Of a stretch of 64,000 nt of DNA, positions 1 through 7,859 are shown in pieces. The stretch's first letter is position 1. Every line of letters starts with the position of its first letter. Both the position numbers and the translations under genes were made by a program. This DNA comes from Oribacterium sp. KHPX15 (lineage in GTDB: Bacteria; Bacillota; Clostridia; Lachnospirales; Lachnospiraceae), in assembly GCF_900107835.1 (NCBI RefSeq), contig NZ_FNRG01000022.1, positions 1-64,000 of the forward strand. The letters run 5' to 3'. The notes under the pieces were generated by a model. The model saw only the letters and a program-made list of their open reading frames with translations, was not told where the DNA came from and did no database searches.

Positions 1-50
1 TTACATTGACTTAATTTCAGGTAATCTGGATTTGGGTCATCCTGAATGGC
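1..50. repeat. Single copy of the 53-bp repeat found in the IS66-like element at 14559-14883
   Basis: The first 50 bases match the 53-bp unit that is tandemly repeated at 14604-14776, apart from a few changes in the middle. The match stops where a Uma2-like reading frame begins, so this looks like a recombination or insertion junction. The left end of the element lies outside the window. Confidence 0.8.
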
Positions 51-216
51 AGGAGTCAAAGAGTACTGGATCGTAGACCCCAAACATAGATTAGTTTATG
101 TTCATCAATTTTCGGATGAAGATTATGCCCCTAAACAGTATGCATTTGATGCTGAAATTCCTGTAGGAATATCAGGCGGAAAATGTAGCATAGATTTTTC
201 AAAAGTGAGAGCGTGA
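46..216 (+). pseudogene. Uma2-family (DUF820) nuclease-like gene, C-terminal remnant
   Basis: The frame encodes the end of a Uma2-type PD-(D/E)XK-like protein. The hallmark GVKEYWIVDP strand is followed by about 45 residues up to a TGA. Only the last third of the family's usual length of about 190 residues remains, and the catalytic Asp/Glu part upstream is missing. The only ATG (46) lies inside the repeat copy that abuts the fragment, and no ribosome site precedes it. It is probably a dead gene whose front was replaced by the repeat. The part before position 1 cannot be seen, but all frames through the repeat carry stops. Confidence 0.7.
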
Positions 217-238
217 TGGAAATTTTATTCAAATTTTA

Positions 239-267
239 CTGACATTTATGTTTCCCTTATTTATAAT
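239..267 (+). promoter_or_regulatory. Sigma-A type promoter of the HAD lipoprotein gene
   Basis: CTGACA (239-244), a 17-base spacer and TATAAT (262-267), placed 40 bases before the start codon at 308. A GGAGG ribosome site is at 293-297. Confidence 0.75.
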
Positions 268-307
268 TGATTAGAAACAAAGTCAAAAATTTGGAGGTTA
301 TGATCAT

Positions 308-1768
308 ATGAAAAAATTAATCTCACTGATGCTTGCACTAGCATTGCCTTTGAGTATCACTGCATGTAACTCTACATCCATTCCTGCTTCTACTACGGCG
401 GCTGCCGTTGAAGAGACCACCGAGACGGCTGCTGAAACAGAAGAAGCTTCTAAGGACGAGGAAACAACAGAAGCAGCTACAACAGCCGAGGAAACCACCA
501 AAGCTGAAACAACCAAGGCTGAGGAAACAACTAAGGCCGAAACGAGCAAAGCTGAAGAAACAACAGCGGCTGAAACAACCAAAGCTGAAGAAACAACTAC
601 AGCTGAAACAACCAAAGCCGAAGAAACAACTACCGAAGCTAAAACAACTGCAAAAGAAGCAACAGTGACCGAATCCGATTCAACTGAAAATAAGGTTATC
701 AATTTTGATGAAATCAGGTCAGAGAAAACAGTCACAATCCCCGAATGGGATCCTTCATCCAAGGCTATGCAGTCTCTTGTAGAATTTGTATCCGCATCCG
801 TAGATGAAAACAGCAAGAGTTATATCCCAGTTAAGGATCGTATCGCAGTATTCGATATGGACGGAACACTTACCTGCGAAACCTTCTTCACCTACTATGA
901 TACCTGTATGTTCATAAGCTATTGTCTCGAGGATCATCCTGATAAGGTTAGTGATGACCTGAAGCAGGCAGCATTGGAACTGAAGCCGGGTTATACAGCA
1001 GGAGAGGCACTTGCCAGAAAATTCGCCAAGGCCTACGCCGGTATGACTGTCAAGGAGCTCTATGACTATGCAGTCGAGTTCGGACAGAAGAAGACTCCAA
1101 GCTTTAACAATATGAGATATCTGGATGGTTTCTATCTTCCTATGGTGGAAGTTGTAAAATATCTATATGATAATGACTACACCATTTATGTTGTCAGCGG
1201 AACAGAACGTACAACCACAAGAGCAATCGTTGCCAACTCACCTATAAGTGAGTATGTATCTCCAAGCCATGTCATCGGAACAGAATTTGAAGTTAAGGTT
1301 AAGGGCAATGAGGAAGTACCTTCCAACATGGATTTCAAGTACAAGAACGGTGATGAACTTGTATTGACAGGCGGCTTCATCCAGAAGAACCTCAATGCCA
1401 ACAAAACCATCTGGATCGAGAGAGAAATCGGACAGTATCCGGTACTTGCTTTCGGAAACAGCGGAAGTGATACCAGTATGATGAATTACGCTCTGGATGA
1501 GAGAAATCCTTATCCGGCACAGGCTTATATTGTTGTTGCTGATGATGACGTAAGAGAATGGGGAACCCAGAAATGGGACGAGAAGTCAGCTGATTATGAG
1601 AAGCAGGGCTATATCCCTATTTCCATGAAGAATGATTTCGTTAATATCTATCCTGAAGGCATCACAAGAGCCGATGTGCAGTATCATGAGCCTGAAGTCA
1701 ATGCCGCAGTAACAGAGACTGCAGAGACTTCAGCCGAGACTACCGCTGAAACTCAGAAGGCAGCATAA
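308..1768 (+). CDS. Lipoprotein with Thr/Glu-rich linker and HAD phosphatase domain
   Basis: The 486-residue protein begins with a lipoprotein signal whose lipobox ends at Cys20, so it should be anchored on the outer face of the membrane. Residues 25-130 are a low-complexity spacer built from repeats of the ETTKAE type, long enough to cross part of the wall. A HAD-superfamily domain follows: motif I DMDGT (Asp183, Asp185), a motif II serine in VVSGTE (Ser297), and a late GNSGSD acidic motif (Asp388), so the catalytic set looks intact. The arrangement resembles SerB-like phosphatases. A second T/E/A-rich tail ends the protein. Substrate unknown; an extracytoplasmic phosphomonoesterase is the inferred role. 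It stands alone, with its own promoter and terminator. Confidence 0.85.
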   Translation: MKKLISLMLALALPLSITACNSTSIPASTTAAAVEETTETAAETEEASKDEETTEAATTAEETTKAETTKAEETTKAETSKAEETTAAETTKAEETTTAETTKAEETTTEAKTTAKEATVTESDSTENKVINFDEIRSEKTVTIPEWDPSSKAMQSLVEFVSASVDENSKSYIPVKDRIAVFDMDGTLTCETFFTYYDTCMFISYCLEDHPDKVSDDLKQAALELKPGYTAGEALARKFAKAYAGMTVKELYDYAVEFGQKKTPSFNNMRYLDGFYLPMVEVVKYLYDNDYTIYVVSGTERTTTRAIVANSPISEYVSPSHVIGTEFEVKVKGNEEVPSNMDFKYKNGDELVLTGGFIQKNLNANKTIWIEREIGQYPVLAFGNSGSDTSMMNYALDERNPYPAQAYIVVADDDVREWGTQKWDEKSADYEKQGYIPISMKNDFVNIYPEGITRADVQYHEPEVNAAVTETAETSAETTAETQKAA

Positions 1769-1792
1769 CAGCAAAATAGTCCACAAAAATTT

Positions 1793-1829
1793 ACGGGAGA
1801 AATTCACACTGAATTTCTCCCGTTTTTTC
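1793..1829 (+). terminator. Rho-independent terminator of the HAD lipoprotein gene
   Basis: A 13-bp perfect stem (1793-1805 with 1811-1823), a 5-base loop and a run of T. Confidence 0.9.
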
Positions 1830-1843
1830 TAATTTACCAAGTA

Positions 1844-1878
1844 CCGGTGGACATCCATTTAATACGGATGCCCACCGG
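1844..1878. terminator. Second hairpin, possible terminator of the leftward gene
   Basis: CCGGTGG-type arms (1844-1856 and 1866-1878) form a 13-bp stem with one mismatch. Read leftwards it is followed by A/T-rich DNA. It could end transcripts of the minus-strand gene at 2018-2938, or be part of a decayed repeat, since GTACCGG recurs at 1930. Confidence 0.5.
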
Positions 1879-1960
1879 CCTTTGTTTTACATTAGTTATG
1901 CTAAGTTTAATTGTTATTCATCTTATAAGTACCGGCTGGAATCTTTTGTTGCATTTAGTG

Positions 1961-2008
1961 ATACCAGTGGGGACGGTTCTCGCCGAAGAGAACCGTCCCC
2001 ACTGGTAT
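1961..2008. repeat. Long REP-like palindrome (GGGGACGGTTCT type) with flanking direct repeats
   Basis: Two 21-base arms (1961-1981 and 1988-2008) pair perfectly around a 6-base loop. The palindrome is flanked by near-identical direct copies of GTTGCWTTTAGTGAT at 1949-1963 and 2010-2024. It ends 10 bases from the stop codon of the leftward gene at 2018, so it may also act as its terminator. GGGGACGGTTCT palindromes resemble REP elements moved by RAYT/IS200-type transposases; that link is from memory. Confidence 0.75.
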
Positions 2009-2017
2009 GTGTTGCTT

Positions 2018-2938
2018 TTAGTGATTTATACAGAATCCCAAAGCCAGGCATATCAGCAATGCGGCAATGTGAACCTTCCTGTACATATAGAGTATTGCGA
2101 TGGTCTCACGGAAGAAAGCACCGGGCCAGAAATACCATTTTGATTCACTTCCTATAACCTGAACTTCCATGCCTTCTTTTTTGGCAAGCATACCGGATCT
2201 TAATACATGGAAATCGGAGGTTACAACTGCGATTTTGGCATAAGGTTTTAAATCGTTGATGATCTTCTTCGAAAACTTCAGGTTTTCTTCGGTGTTTCTC
2301 GATTTCTTTTCCGGAAAAACCTCAAAATCCTCAGCACCGTGGCTAAGAAGATACAGTTCCATGGCAGAGCCTTCACTCAAAGGCTCATCATCACCTTTTC
2401 CGCCGGAAGGAACATAATAGGCGGTTTTCTCATTTTCGATTTCCTGCTCCCATACAAAATGTATGGCACGATTGACTCTTTTCTTTATAAGTGGTCGCAG
2501 CAGTCCGTTCTTACTGATGGAGCATCCAAGTATGATGATATAGTCTTTGTCATAGACCGGTTTTATCCTTAGCACAGCGTAACCCATTATCCATATGGCT
2601 ATCACTGTACATTCCATATATTTGACGAAGGGTCTTATTAGCCGATAAAACGGTAATACAGTGGCAGGAAGTATTTCTGTTCCAAACCATAAAAAATATG
2701 AATCCAGAATGTACATTGCTGTGATCACATATATCAGAGATGGTATAGGACGGAAACCTTCTTTTGACATGAGTACGCCGTTATTCACACATACATATAA
2801 TAACAAAAGTAAAAATACTATGGTGAGTGTACTTACCGGAAGGTTAAGAACCATGTCTGCCAGTAAAGTTATCAGAAAAACAGCTGCACCTATAATAAGG
2901 ATATTGATATAGGAGTATGGGTTTGTTTTTAGTGACAT
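2018..2938 (-). CDS. YdcF/SanA-like DUF218 membrane protein
   Basis: The 306-residue protein has four hydrophobic segments in its first 130 residues, then a DUF218 (YdcF/SanA/ElyC-type) domain. That domain is marked by the IIILGCSI strand, a PSGGKGDDEP loop, an SRNTEEN motif and a TSDFHVLRS motif. The family sits in the envelope and is linked genetically to cell-wall precursor metabolism and vancomycin exclusion; no reaction is firmly assigned. A final hydrophobic stretch lies near the C-terminus. The ATG at 2938 has an AAGGA ribosome site. It is monocistronic and diverges from the transglutaminase gene across about 300 bases. The domain call is firm and the cellular role inferred. Confidence 0.85.
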   Translation of the reverse strand: MSLKTNPYSYINILIIGAAVFLITLLADMVLNLPVSTLTIVFLLLLLYVCVNNGVLMSKEGFRPIPSLIYVITAMYILDSYFLWFGTEILPATVLPFYRLIRPFVKYMECTVIAIWIMGYAVLRIKPVYDKDYIIILGCSISKNGLLRPLIKKRVNRAIHFVWEQEIENEKTAYYVPSGGKGDDEPLSEGSAMELYLLSHGAEDFEVFPEKKSRNTEENLKFSKKIINDLKPYAKIAVVTSDFHVLRSGMLAKKEGMEVQVIGSESKWYFWPGAFFRETIAILYMYRKVHIAALLICLALGFCINH

Positions 2939-3247
2939 AGGTTATTTTTTCCTTGATGAAATCTATACAAACATCATAAGCTTAATGACTGACAATCAGT
3001 TATCGGACCCCGGAACAGAGTATTCTAAAAATCCCTTATGACGTTCTAAACAATTATATCAAACTATCAATCATCATAAAGGTGCATGTCATTTCTTGTA
3101 CATAATGAAATAAAGTGCTAAGCTTTTATTAATGACGATTGTGCATCTTCACTACAAATAAAACACCATCAATCATAAAGCTTAGTGCGAAAATATTTTT
3201 CATTACTATTTGTGCCGCCGGTCAAAAGTGGCGTAATGGGGATTATT
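2939..3247. other. Divergent intergenic region, no gene seen
   Basis: About 300 A/T-rich bases between the leftward DUF218 gene and the rightward transglutaminase gene. They must hold both promoters, but I cannot pick convincing -35/-10 pairs. No RNA gene or conserved leader is recognised. Confidence 0.5.
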
Positions 3248-4144
3248 ATGAAAAGAGGAAGACTTTACATCATGAGGGGAAACAAAAAATCGAAAACCGC
3301 AGCAGCGATACTTCTGACAGGAGCATTGGCCTTTGGCAGTGTGAGCACTGCCTTTGCAGGAGTTATAGGTCATGGAATATCTGCAGGAAAATGGCAACAG
3401 GATTCCATCGGCTGGTGGTACCAGTATTACAATTCATATTATCCTGTGAATAAGTGGGAATTTATCAATGGTTACTGGTATCATTTCGGACCTGCGGGCT
3501 ACATGGATACCGGCTGGTACACAGAAAACGGAGTTATGTATTATCTTGACCCTACAAATGGCAACATGTATAGGAACTGTCAGTCAGTCATAGATGGCTT
3601 TACTTATGATTTCGATGATTCCGGTGCAGCAAAAGTTGAAAATCACTACAAGAATCCTGTAGTGATACCTCCTGAAGGCCAGAAGAGCGACCTTGAAAAA
3701 CTTGTAGATGCAATGTGTGATGACGTTCTTTCCGGGCTTGTCTATGACGGTATGACTGATCGTCAGAAGCTCACCAATATCTACTACTGGGTACGCAGTA
3801 ATCTTTCTTACAGCGGACACTCTGCAACCAGAGACTGGGTGACTGAGGCCTATGAAGGTCTGAGAAGGCATCGCGGTGACTGCTACACTTATTTTGCGGT
3901 AACCCAGGCACTGCTCACGAGAGCAGGATTCCCAAGCATTGAAGTTATCCGATGCACCGACAATGATCACTTCTGGAATCTGACTCAATGCGACGGTCAA
4001 TGGTACCACTTTGATACTACTCCAAGAGCCGCAGGCGGAACCTTCTGCCTTCTGACAGACGCACAGATGCTGGCATATTCAGCAGCCCACAGAGGATGCT
4101 TTGCATTTGACCAGAGTCTCTATCCGCCTACACCTTTATATTGA
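3248..4144 (+). CDS. Secreted wall-binding transglutaminase-like protein
   Basis: A signal peptide (cleavage after the AFA near residue 37) leads to choline-binding-type wall repeats with the aromatic GWWYQYY / GYWYHFGPAGYMDTGWY pattern (about residues 48-105). A transglutaminase-like core then carries the full triad: Cys212 in GDCYTY, His241 in DHFWN and Asp256 in HFDTTP. Such proteins act outside the cell as cysteine proteases, amidases or cross-linkers. An upstream in-frame start exists at 3185, but GGGG at 3238-3241 favours ATG 3248; ATG 3272 would also leave an intact signal peptide. The dlt-like genes start 20 bases downstream, so co-transcription is likely and a role in wall modification is inferred. 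Confidence 0.85.
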   Translation: MKRGRLYIMRGNKKSKTAAAILLTGALAFGSVSTAFAGVIGHGISAGKWQQDSIGWWYQYYNSYYPVNKWEFINGYWYHFGPAGYMDTGWYTENGVMYYLDPTNGNMYRNCQSVIDGFTYDFDDSGAAKVENHYKNPVVIPPEGQKSDLEKLVDAMCDDVLSGLVYDGMTDRQKLTNIYYWVRSNLSYSGHSATRDWVTEAYEGLRRHRGDCYTYFAVTQALLTRAGFPSIEVIRCTDNDHFWNLTQCDGQWYHFDTTPRAAGGTFCLLTDAQMLAYSAAHRGCFAFDQSLYPPTPLY

Positions 4145-4164
4145 TCACAAAACGGAGAACAACC

Positions 4165-4392
4165 ATGGAAGAACTTATCGAAATCCTTAAAGACATTGAC
4201 CCAGACGTAGACTATGAAACCTGTGACACCCTTGTAGAGGATGGCGTTCTTACCTCCTTTGAGATGGTAATGCTGGTGACGGACATCAACCAGCGAATGG
4301 GTGTAAGCATTGCCCCGGAAGACATCCTGCCTGAGAATTTCAGCTCAGCCAAAAAGATTTATGAACTGATTCAAAAATCACGGGGAGAGTAA
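4165..4392 (+). CDS. dltC: Acyl/D-alanyl carrier protein (DltC-like)
   Basis: A 75-residue acidic helical protein of the right size for DltC-type carriers. The phosphopantetheine site is Ser31 in the helix-start motif LTSFEMV; most DltC proteins have Asp-Ser here, so the Asp-to-Thr change is a family variant. It would carry an activated amino acid (D-Ala by analogy) as a thioester from the ligase at 7860 to the MBOAT protein encoded 6 bases downstream. ATG 4165 has a CGGAG site; a longer TTG-started frame from 4141 overlaps the previous stop and is less likely. Carrier function is near certain; D-Ala specificity is inferred from context. Confidence 0.85.
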   Translation: MEELIEILKDIDPDVDYETCDTLVEDGVLTSFEMVMLVTDINQRMGVSIAPEDILPENFSSAKKIYELIQKSRGE

Positions 4393-4398
4393 TCTGAC

Positions 4399-5910
4399 AT
4401 GCTTCTTGTTTCCTATCAGTTTCTGCTGTTTCTGGCAGTGCTGGTCATCCTTTATTATCTTATTCCGAAAAAATTTCAGTGGATTTTAATGTTTACGGCG
4501 GGACTTCTTTTCTATGCCTGCGGAGGTCCCGGCGGACTTGTTTTTGTCTTAGTCACAGTTCTGTCCACCTGGGGACTGGCGCTGTCCATAAGCAGGATTC
4601 CAAAGGGAGAGAAGAAACGAAAGTCTTTATTCATCCTTGGTCTTTTGCTTAATGCAGGTATTCTCGCAGTACTGAAATACACAAACTTTTTCCTTCAAAA
4701 CATCAATACACTTCTGGAACCACAAGGCGTAAGTTTTTCCTACGTAAACTGGCTCCTGCCACTTGGAATTTCCTACTATACTTTTCAGTCAGTCGGATAC
4801 TTTACGGATGTTTATCTAGGAAAGACAGAACCCGAAAAGAATCTCGGGCACTATGCGCTGTTTGTGACATTCTTCCCCCAAATGGTTCAGGGTCCCATCA
4901 GCCGATATGACGAACTCAAAGATCAGCTATTCAAAGGCTATACCTATGACAGCAGAAGAATCCGAAGCGGACTTCTCAGGATGCTATGGGGATATTTCAA
5001 AAAACTTGTGGTGGCTGACCGTATCGCGCCTCTTGCCATCACCATAGCACAGGCGCCTGAAGGCTTCGGAGGAATCTGGGTGTGGATAGGCATGGTTTCC
5101 TACACCATCTGGATGTACTCGGATTTCACAGGCGGTATAGATATCGTGCTTGGTGTGGCCGAGCTTTTCGGAATCGCTCTTCCGGAAAACTTTGATCATC
5201 CGTTTTTCTCAAAAAGCCTCGCTGAGTTCTGGCGAAGATGGCATATGTCACTCATGCGCTGGTTACGCGAATACATTTTCTTCCCCATTTCCATGAGTAA
5301 ATCTGTGGGGAAGCTTTCCCAAAAAGCAAGGAAGGTTTTCGGGAAAAACATGGGCAGAAGAGTACCTCTCTATATAGCAAGCATTGTCACCTGGTTTGTA
5401 ACCGGCATCTGGCACGGAGCTTCCTGGAATTTTGTATGCTGGGGCATGGCAAACTGTATCGCCCTTTTGATCTCTCAGGAGCTTTCCTCCTGGTCAAAAA
5501 AATTCCGTAAAACCCACACCTGGACAGAGTCCAATGCTTACGGCTGTTTTGAAGTGGTGAGAACTTTTCTCATTTTCTGCATGCTGGAAATGTTTGAATA
5601 CTATCCGTTTTCTTCAGTATTCAGGCTTTTTGTCAGCATGTTTACAGAGTTTGATCCGAGGCAGTTGATAGGTGGAGCCCTATTTAACATGGGAATCACT
5701 ATACAGGATTTCACCATACTTATCCTGTCTGTAGCTTTAATGGTCTGGACCGGTTTTGTAAGCCTGAAAACTCCCATGAGAGAATGGCTGTCAAAGCGTC
5801 CTGCATGGATACGTTTCATTTTGGTTTATGGACTGTTCCTTTGTGTTTTGATATTCGGAATCTACGGACAGGGATATGACGCAAGTCAGTTTATATACAA
5901 TCAGTTTTAA
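4399..5910 (+). CDS. dltB: MBOAT acyltransferase (DltB/AlgI family)
   Basis: A 503-residue polytopic membrane protein with about ten hydrophobic segments. It shows the MBOAT signature RRWHMSLMRWLREY (about residues 280-293) and the invariant catalytic His339 in VTGIWHGAS. MBOAT proteins of this branch move an acyl or D-alanyl group from a carrier protein across the membrane to a surface polymer. With the carrier gene immediately upstream and an SGNH/DltD-like gene downstream, a teichoic-acid or exopolysaccharide acylation role is strongly suggested. AlgI-type polysaccharide O-acetylation is the alternative, but the carrier and ligase argue for DltB-like use. GGGGAG precedes the ATG. Confidence 0.88.
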   Translation: MLLVSYQFLLFLAVLVILYYLIPKKFQWILMFTAGLLFYACGGPGGLVFVLVTVLSTWGLALSISRIPKGEKKRKSLFILGLLLNAGILAVLKYTNFFLQNINTLLEPQGVSFSYVNWLLPLGISYYTFQSVGYFTDVYLGKTEPEKNLGHYALFVTFFPQMVQGPISRYDELKDQLFKGYTYDSRRIRSGLLRMLWGYFKKLVVADRIAPLAITIAQAPEGFGGIWVWIGMVSYTIWMYSDFTGGIDIVLGVAELFGIALPENFDHPFFSKSLAEFWRRWHMSLMRWLREYIFFPISMSKSVGKLSQKARKVFGKNMGRRVPLYIASIVTWFVTGIWHGASWNFVCWGMANCIALLISQELSSWSKKFRKTHTWTESNAYGCFEVVRTFLIFCMLEMFEYYPFSSVFRLFVSMFTEFDPRQLIGGALFNMGITIQDFTILILSVALMVWTGFVSLKTPMREWLSKRPAWIRFILVYGLFLCVLIFGIYGQGYDASQFIYNQF

Positions 5911-6059
5911 TTCAAACAGAAACCGGATAAACATAGTTTCAGTCCCAATGATTATGACAAACATCAGATTTCAAAAAGACTACTAAACCGTATGTTGAAT
6001 TTAAATCCTTATTTCAGAATCAAAAATCAATACATGATTTTTTAAGGAGGAACAGTAAT

Positions 6060-7130
6060 TTGGACTCCAAAAAATATACCCGTTTTTTTATAGCGGCTCT
6101 TATCATTGCAGGTAGCCTCACAGCACTAACACGACTTCTTGTACCCAAGTATATGGGGCAGGTCACGGAAGGTGCCTTCATAGGAGAGTACTATGAAGAC
6201 AAATCTTCCCACGACCTCCTGATCCTGGGTGACTGCGAAGCCTACGAAAACATTTCCCCGGTTGCACTTTGGAAGGAATACGGTATCACCTCCTGGATTC
6301 GCGGAAGTGCCCAGCAGCTGATTCCTCAATCCTATTATCTTCTGGAGGATACACTCAGGTACGAGACTCCTAAAGCAGTTCTTCTCAGCATTTCCGCAAT
6401 GCAGCAAATTGAACAGGTGAGTGAAACCTACAACAGAATGACCCTGGACGGCATGCAATGGTCCGACGCAAAGCTTATGGCGATAAAAAACACCATGATG
6501 CCGGAGGAACACTTTATAGAATATGTTTTCCCGCTTCTCAGATTCCATTCCAGGTGGAGTGACCTTTCAGAGGATGACCTCAAGTACTACTTTCACGGTG
6601 AGCCCACTACACACAACGGCTACTATCTGAGAGCCGATGTGAGACCGGCAGGAGAATTCCCGGAAGAGCGTCGTGTACGTAATCCGGAATTTGAGGCAAA
6701 GGGCTATGAATACCTCGATAAGATCCGTGAGCTCTGTGATAAAAACGGCATAAAGCTAATGTTTTTCAAGGCACCTTCTCTTTATCCAGTATGGCATGAG
6801 GAGTGGAACATGCAGATTGAGGACTATGCCGGAACCTACGGTATCCCCTACATCAATGCTTTGAAAGATATCGAAAAGACAGGCATTGATTTCGATACCG
6901 ACACCTACGACGGCGGTCTCCATATGAATGTTTACGGTGCCGAAAAGGTTTCCTCTTATCTTGGGCCAATGCTTTTGGAGGCAGGTCTTCAGGATCACAG
7001 AAACGAGCCAGAACTCGCAGTCCTCTGGAAAGAAAAAGAGAATCGTTACGAAGCTGATAAAGCTGCCCAGACAAAAGAATTCGCCGAGAAAGGATACCTT
7101 GCGAAATATGCAGGAGAGTACACTCATTAA
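6060..7130 (+). CDS. DltD-like SGNH-fold membrane-anchored protein with Cys in the nucleophile position
   Basis: The 356-residue protein has one N-terminal membrane anchor (about residues 8-28) and an extracellular SGNH-like domain. Block I reads LILGDCEAYE, so Cys59 stands where the family has the catalytic Ser. A late DGGLHMN motif offers an Asp and His. Position and topology match DltD, which works with DltB in surface D-alanylation. The start is TTG 6060, 9 bases after a perfect AAGGAGG at 6044-6050. The same AAGGAGGAACAGTAA leader precedes the NRPS gene. The Cys may give a different acyl-transfer chemistry or mean loss of hydrolase activity. Confidence 0.75.
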   Translation: MDSKKYTRFFIAALIIAGSLTALTRLLVPKYMGQVTEGAFIGEYYEDKSSHDLLILGDCEAYENISPVALWKEYGITSWIRGSAQQLIPQSYYLLEDTLRYETPKAVLLSISAMQQIEQVSETYNRMTLDGMQWSDAKLMAIKNTMMPEEHFIEYVFPLLRFHSRWSDLSEDDLKYYFHGEPTTHNGYYLRADVRPAGEFPEERRVRNPEFEAKGYEYLDKIRELCDKNGIKLMFFKAPSLYPVWHEEWNMQIEDYAGTYGIPYINALKDIEKTGIDFDTDTYDGGLHMNVYGAEKVSSYLGPMLLEAGLQDHRNEPELAVLWKEKENRYEADKAAQTKEFAEKGYLAKYAGEYTH

Positions 7131-7220
7131 TATTTCTGCTGATCCATCAATAAGTGTCAGATCTGTAATATATGACATGCTTATTACGTTATAACCGGCT
7201 AAAAAATTTACGTTAAGGCT

Positions 7221-7250
7221 TTTACATGTTTAGTTTTCTGACGATATAAT
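7221..7250 (+). promoter_or_regulatory. Promoter upstream of the small secreted protein and DltA-like genes
   Basis: TTTACA (7221-7226), an 18-base spacer and TATAAT (7245-7250). It suggests that 7334-9401 can be transcribed separately from the upstream dlt-like genes. Confidence 0.65.
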
Positions 7251-7333
7251 TATGGTAATAATGTTTTAGTATTTCATTAAAGTTTTGCAATGCTCACAAA
7301 TCATAAAAAATATAAACCCGAAAGGAAAGGACT

Positions 7334-7846
7334 ATGAAGAAAGCAAAGTTATTAACAGCTTCACTTTTAACTGCATTAACCATGACCATGGCGCCGGTGA
7401 CAGCATTGGCCTTCGGTTTACCTTTTGCAAATCAGGCTCAGACGGAGGAATCCTATACCTTTAAAAGCGGCCTGACAGAGATAAAAATGGGAGACGAAGC
7501 AGCAACTGTTATTGCGGCTCTCGGACAAACCACAAAAGCGGTTTTCGAAACGGACAGCTGTGCATATCAGGGAAAGGACAAGGTTTATACCTACAAAGAT
7601 TTTGAAGTTTCCACTTTCCCAAAAGACGGAAAGGAATGCATATCAGCCCTTGTCATCACCGGGGCAAATGTGACAACCCCGGAGGGTATAAGCATCGGCT
7701 CCAAAGCCTCTGACGTAACAAAAATCTACGGAGCAAGCGACGGGAAGTACGGAATTTACCGATATGATAAAGGCCATTCCGAGCTTACCTTCTATACAGA
7801 TGCGGCAGGTTCCGTAGAAGAAATCGAATACATTTACAAACAGTGA
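7334..7846 (+). CDS. Small secreted protein of unknown function in the dlt-like cluster
   Basis: A 170-residue protein with a clean signal peptide (MKKAK, hydrophobic core, ALA-FG cleavage near residue 26). The mature part has two similar segments, each opening with a GLTEIKMGDEA / GISIGSKASD turn followed by a short helix and strands. This pattern is seen in BLIP/SmpA-like folds, but I cannot assign a family firmly. It lies 13 bases upstream of the ligase gene in the same operon, so it may help the surface acylation machinery or sense its product. Function unknown. Confidence 0.75.
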   Translation: MKKAKLLTASLLTALTMTMAPVTALAFGLPFANQAQTEESYTFKSGLTEIKMGDEAATVIAALGQTTKAVFETDSCAYQGKDKVYTYKDFEVSTFPKDGKECISALVITGANVTTPEGISIGSKASDVTKIYGASDGKYGIYRYDKGHSELTFYTDAAGSVEEIEYIYKQ

Positions 7847-7859
7847 TCCGGAGGAAAAA

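Noticed and set aside
408-668. A Lys/Gln/Pro-rich open frame overlapping the T/E-rich stalk
   Set aside because: It is the +1 shadow of the ETTKAE repeats; composition and lack of ribosome site argue against a gene.
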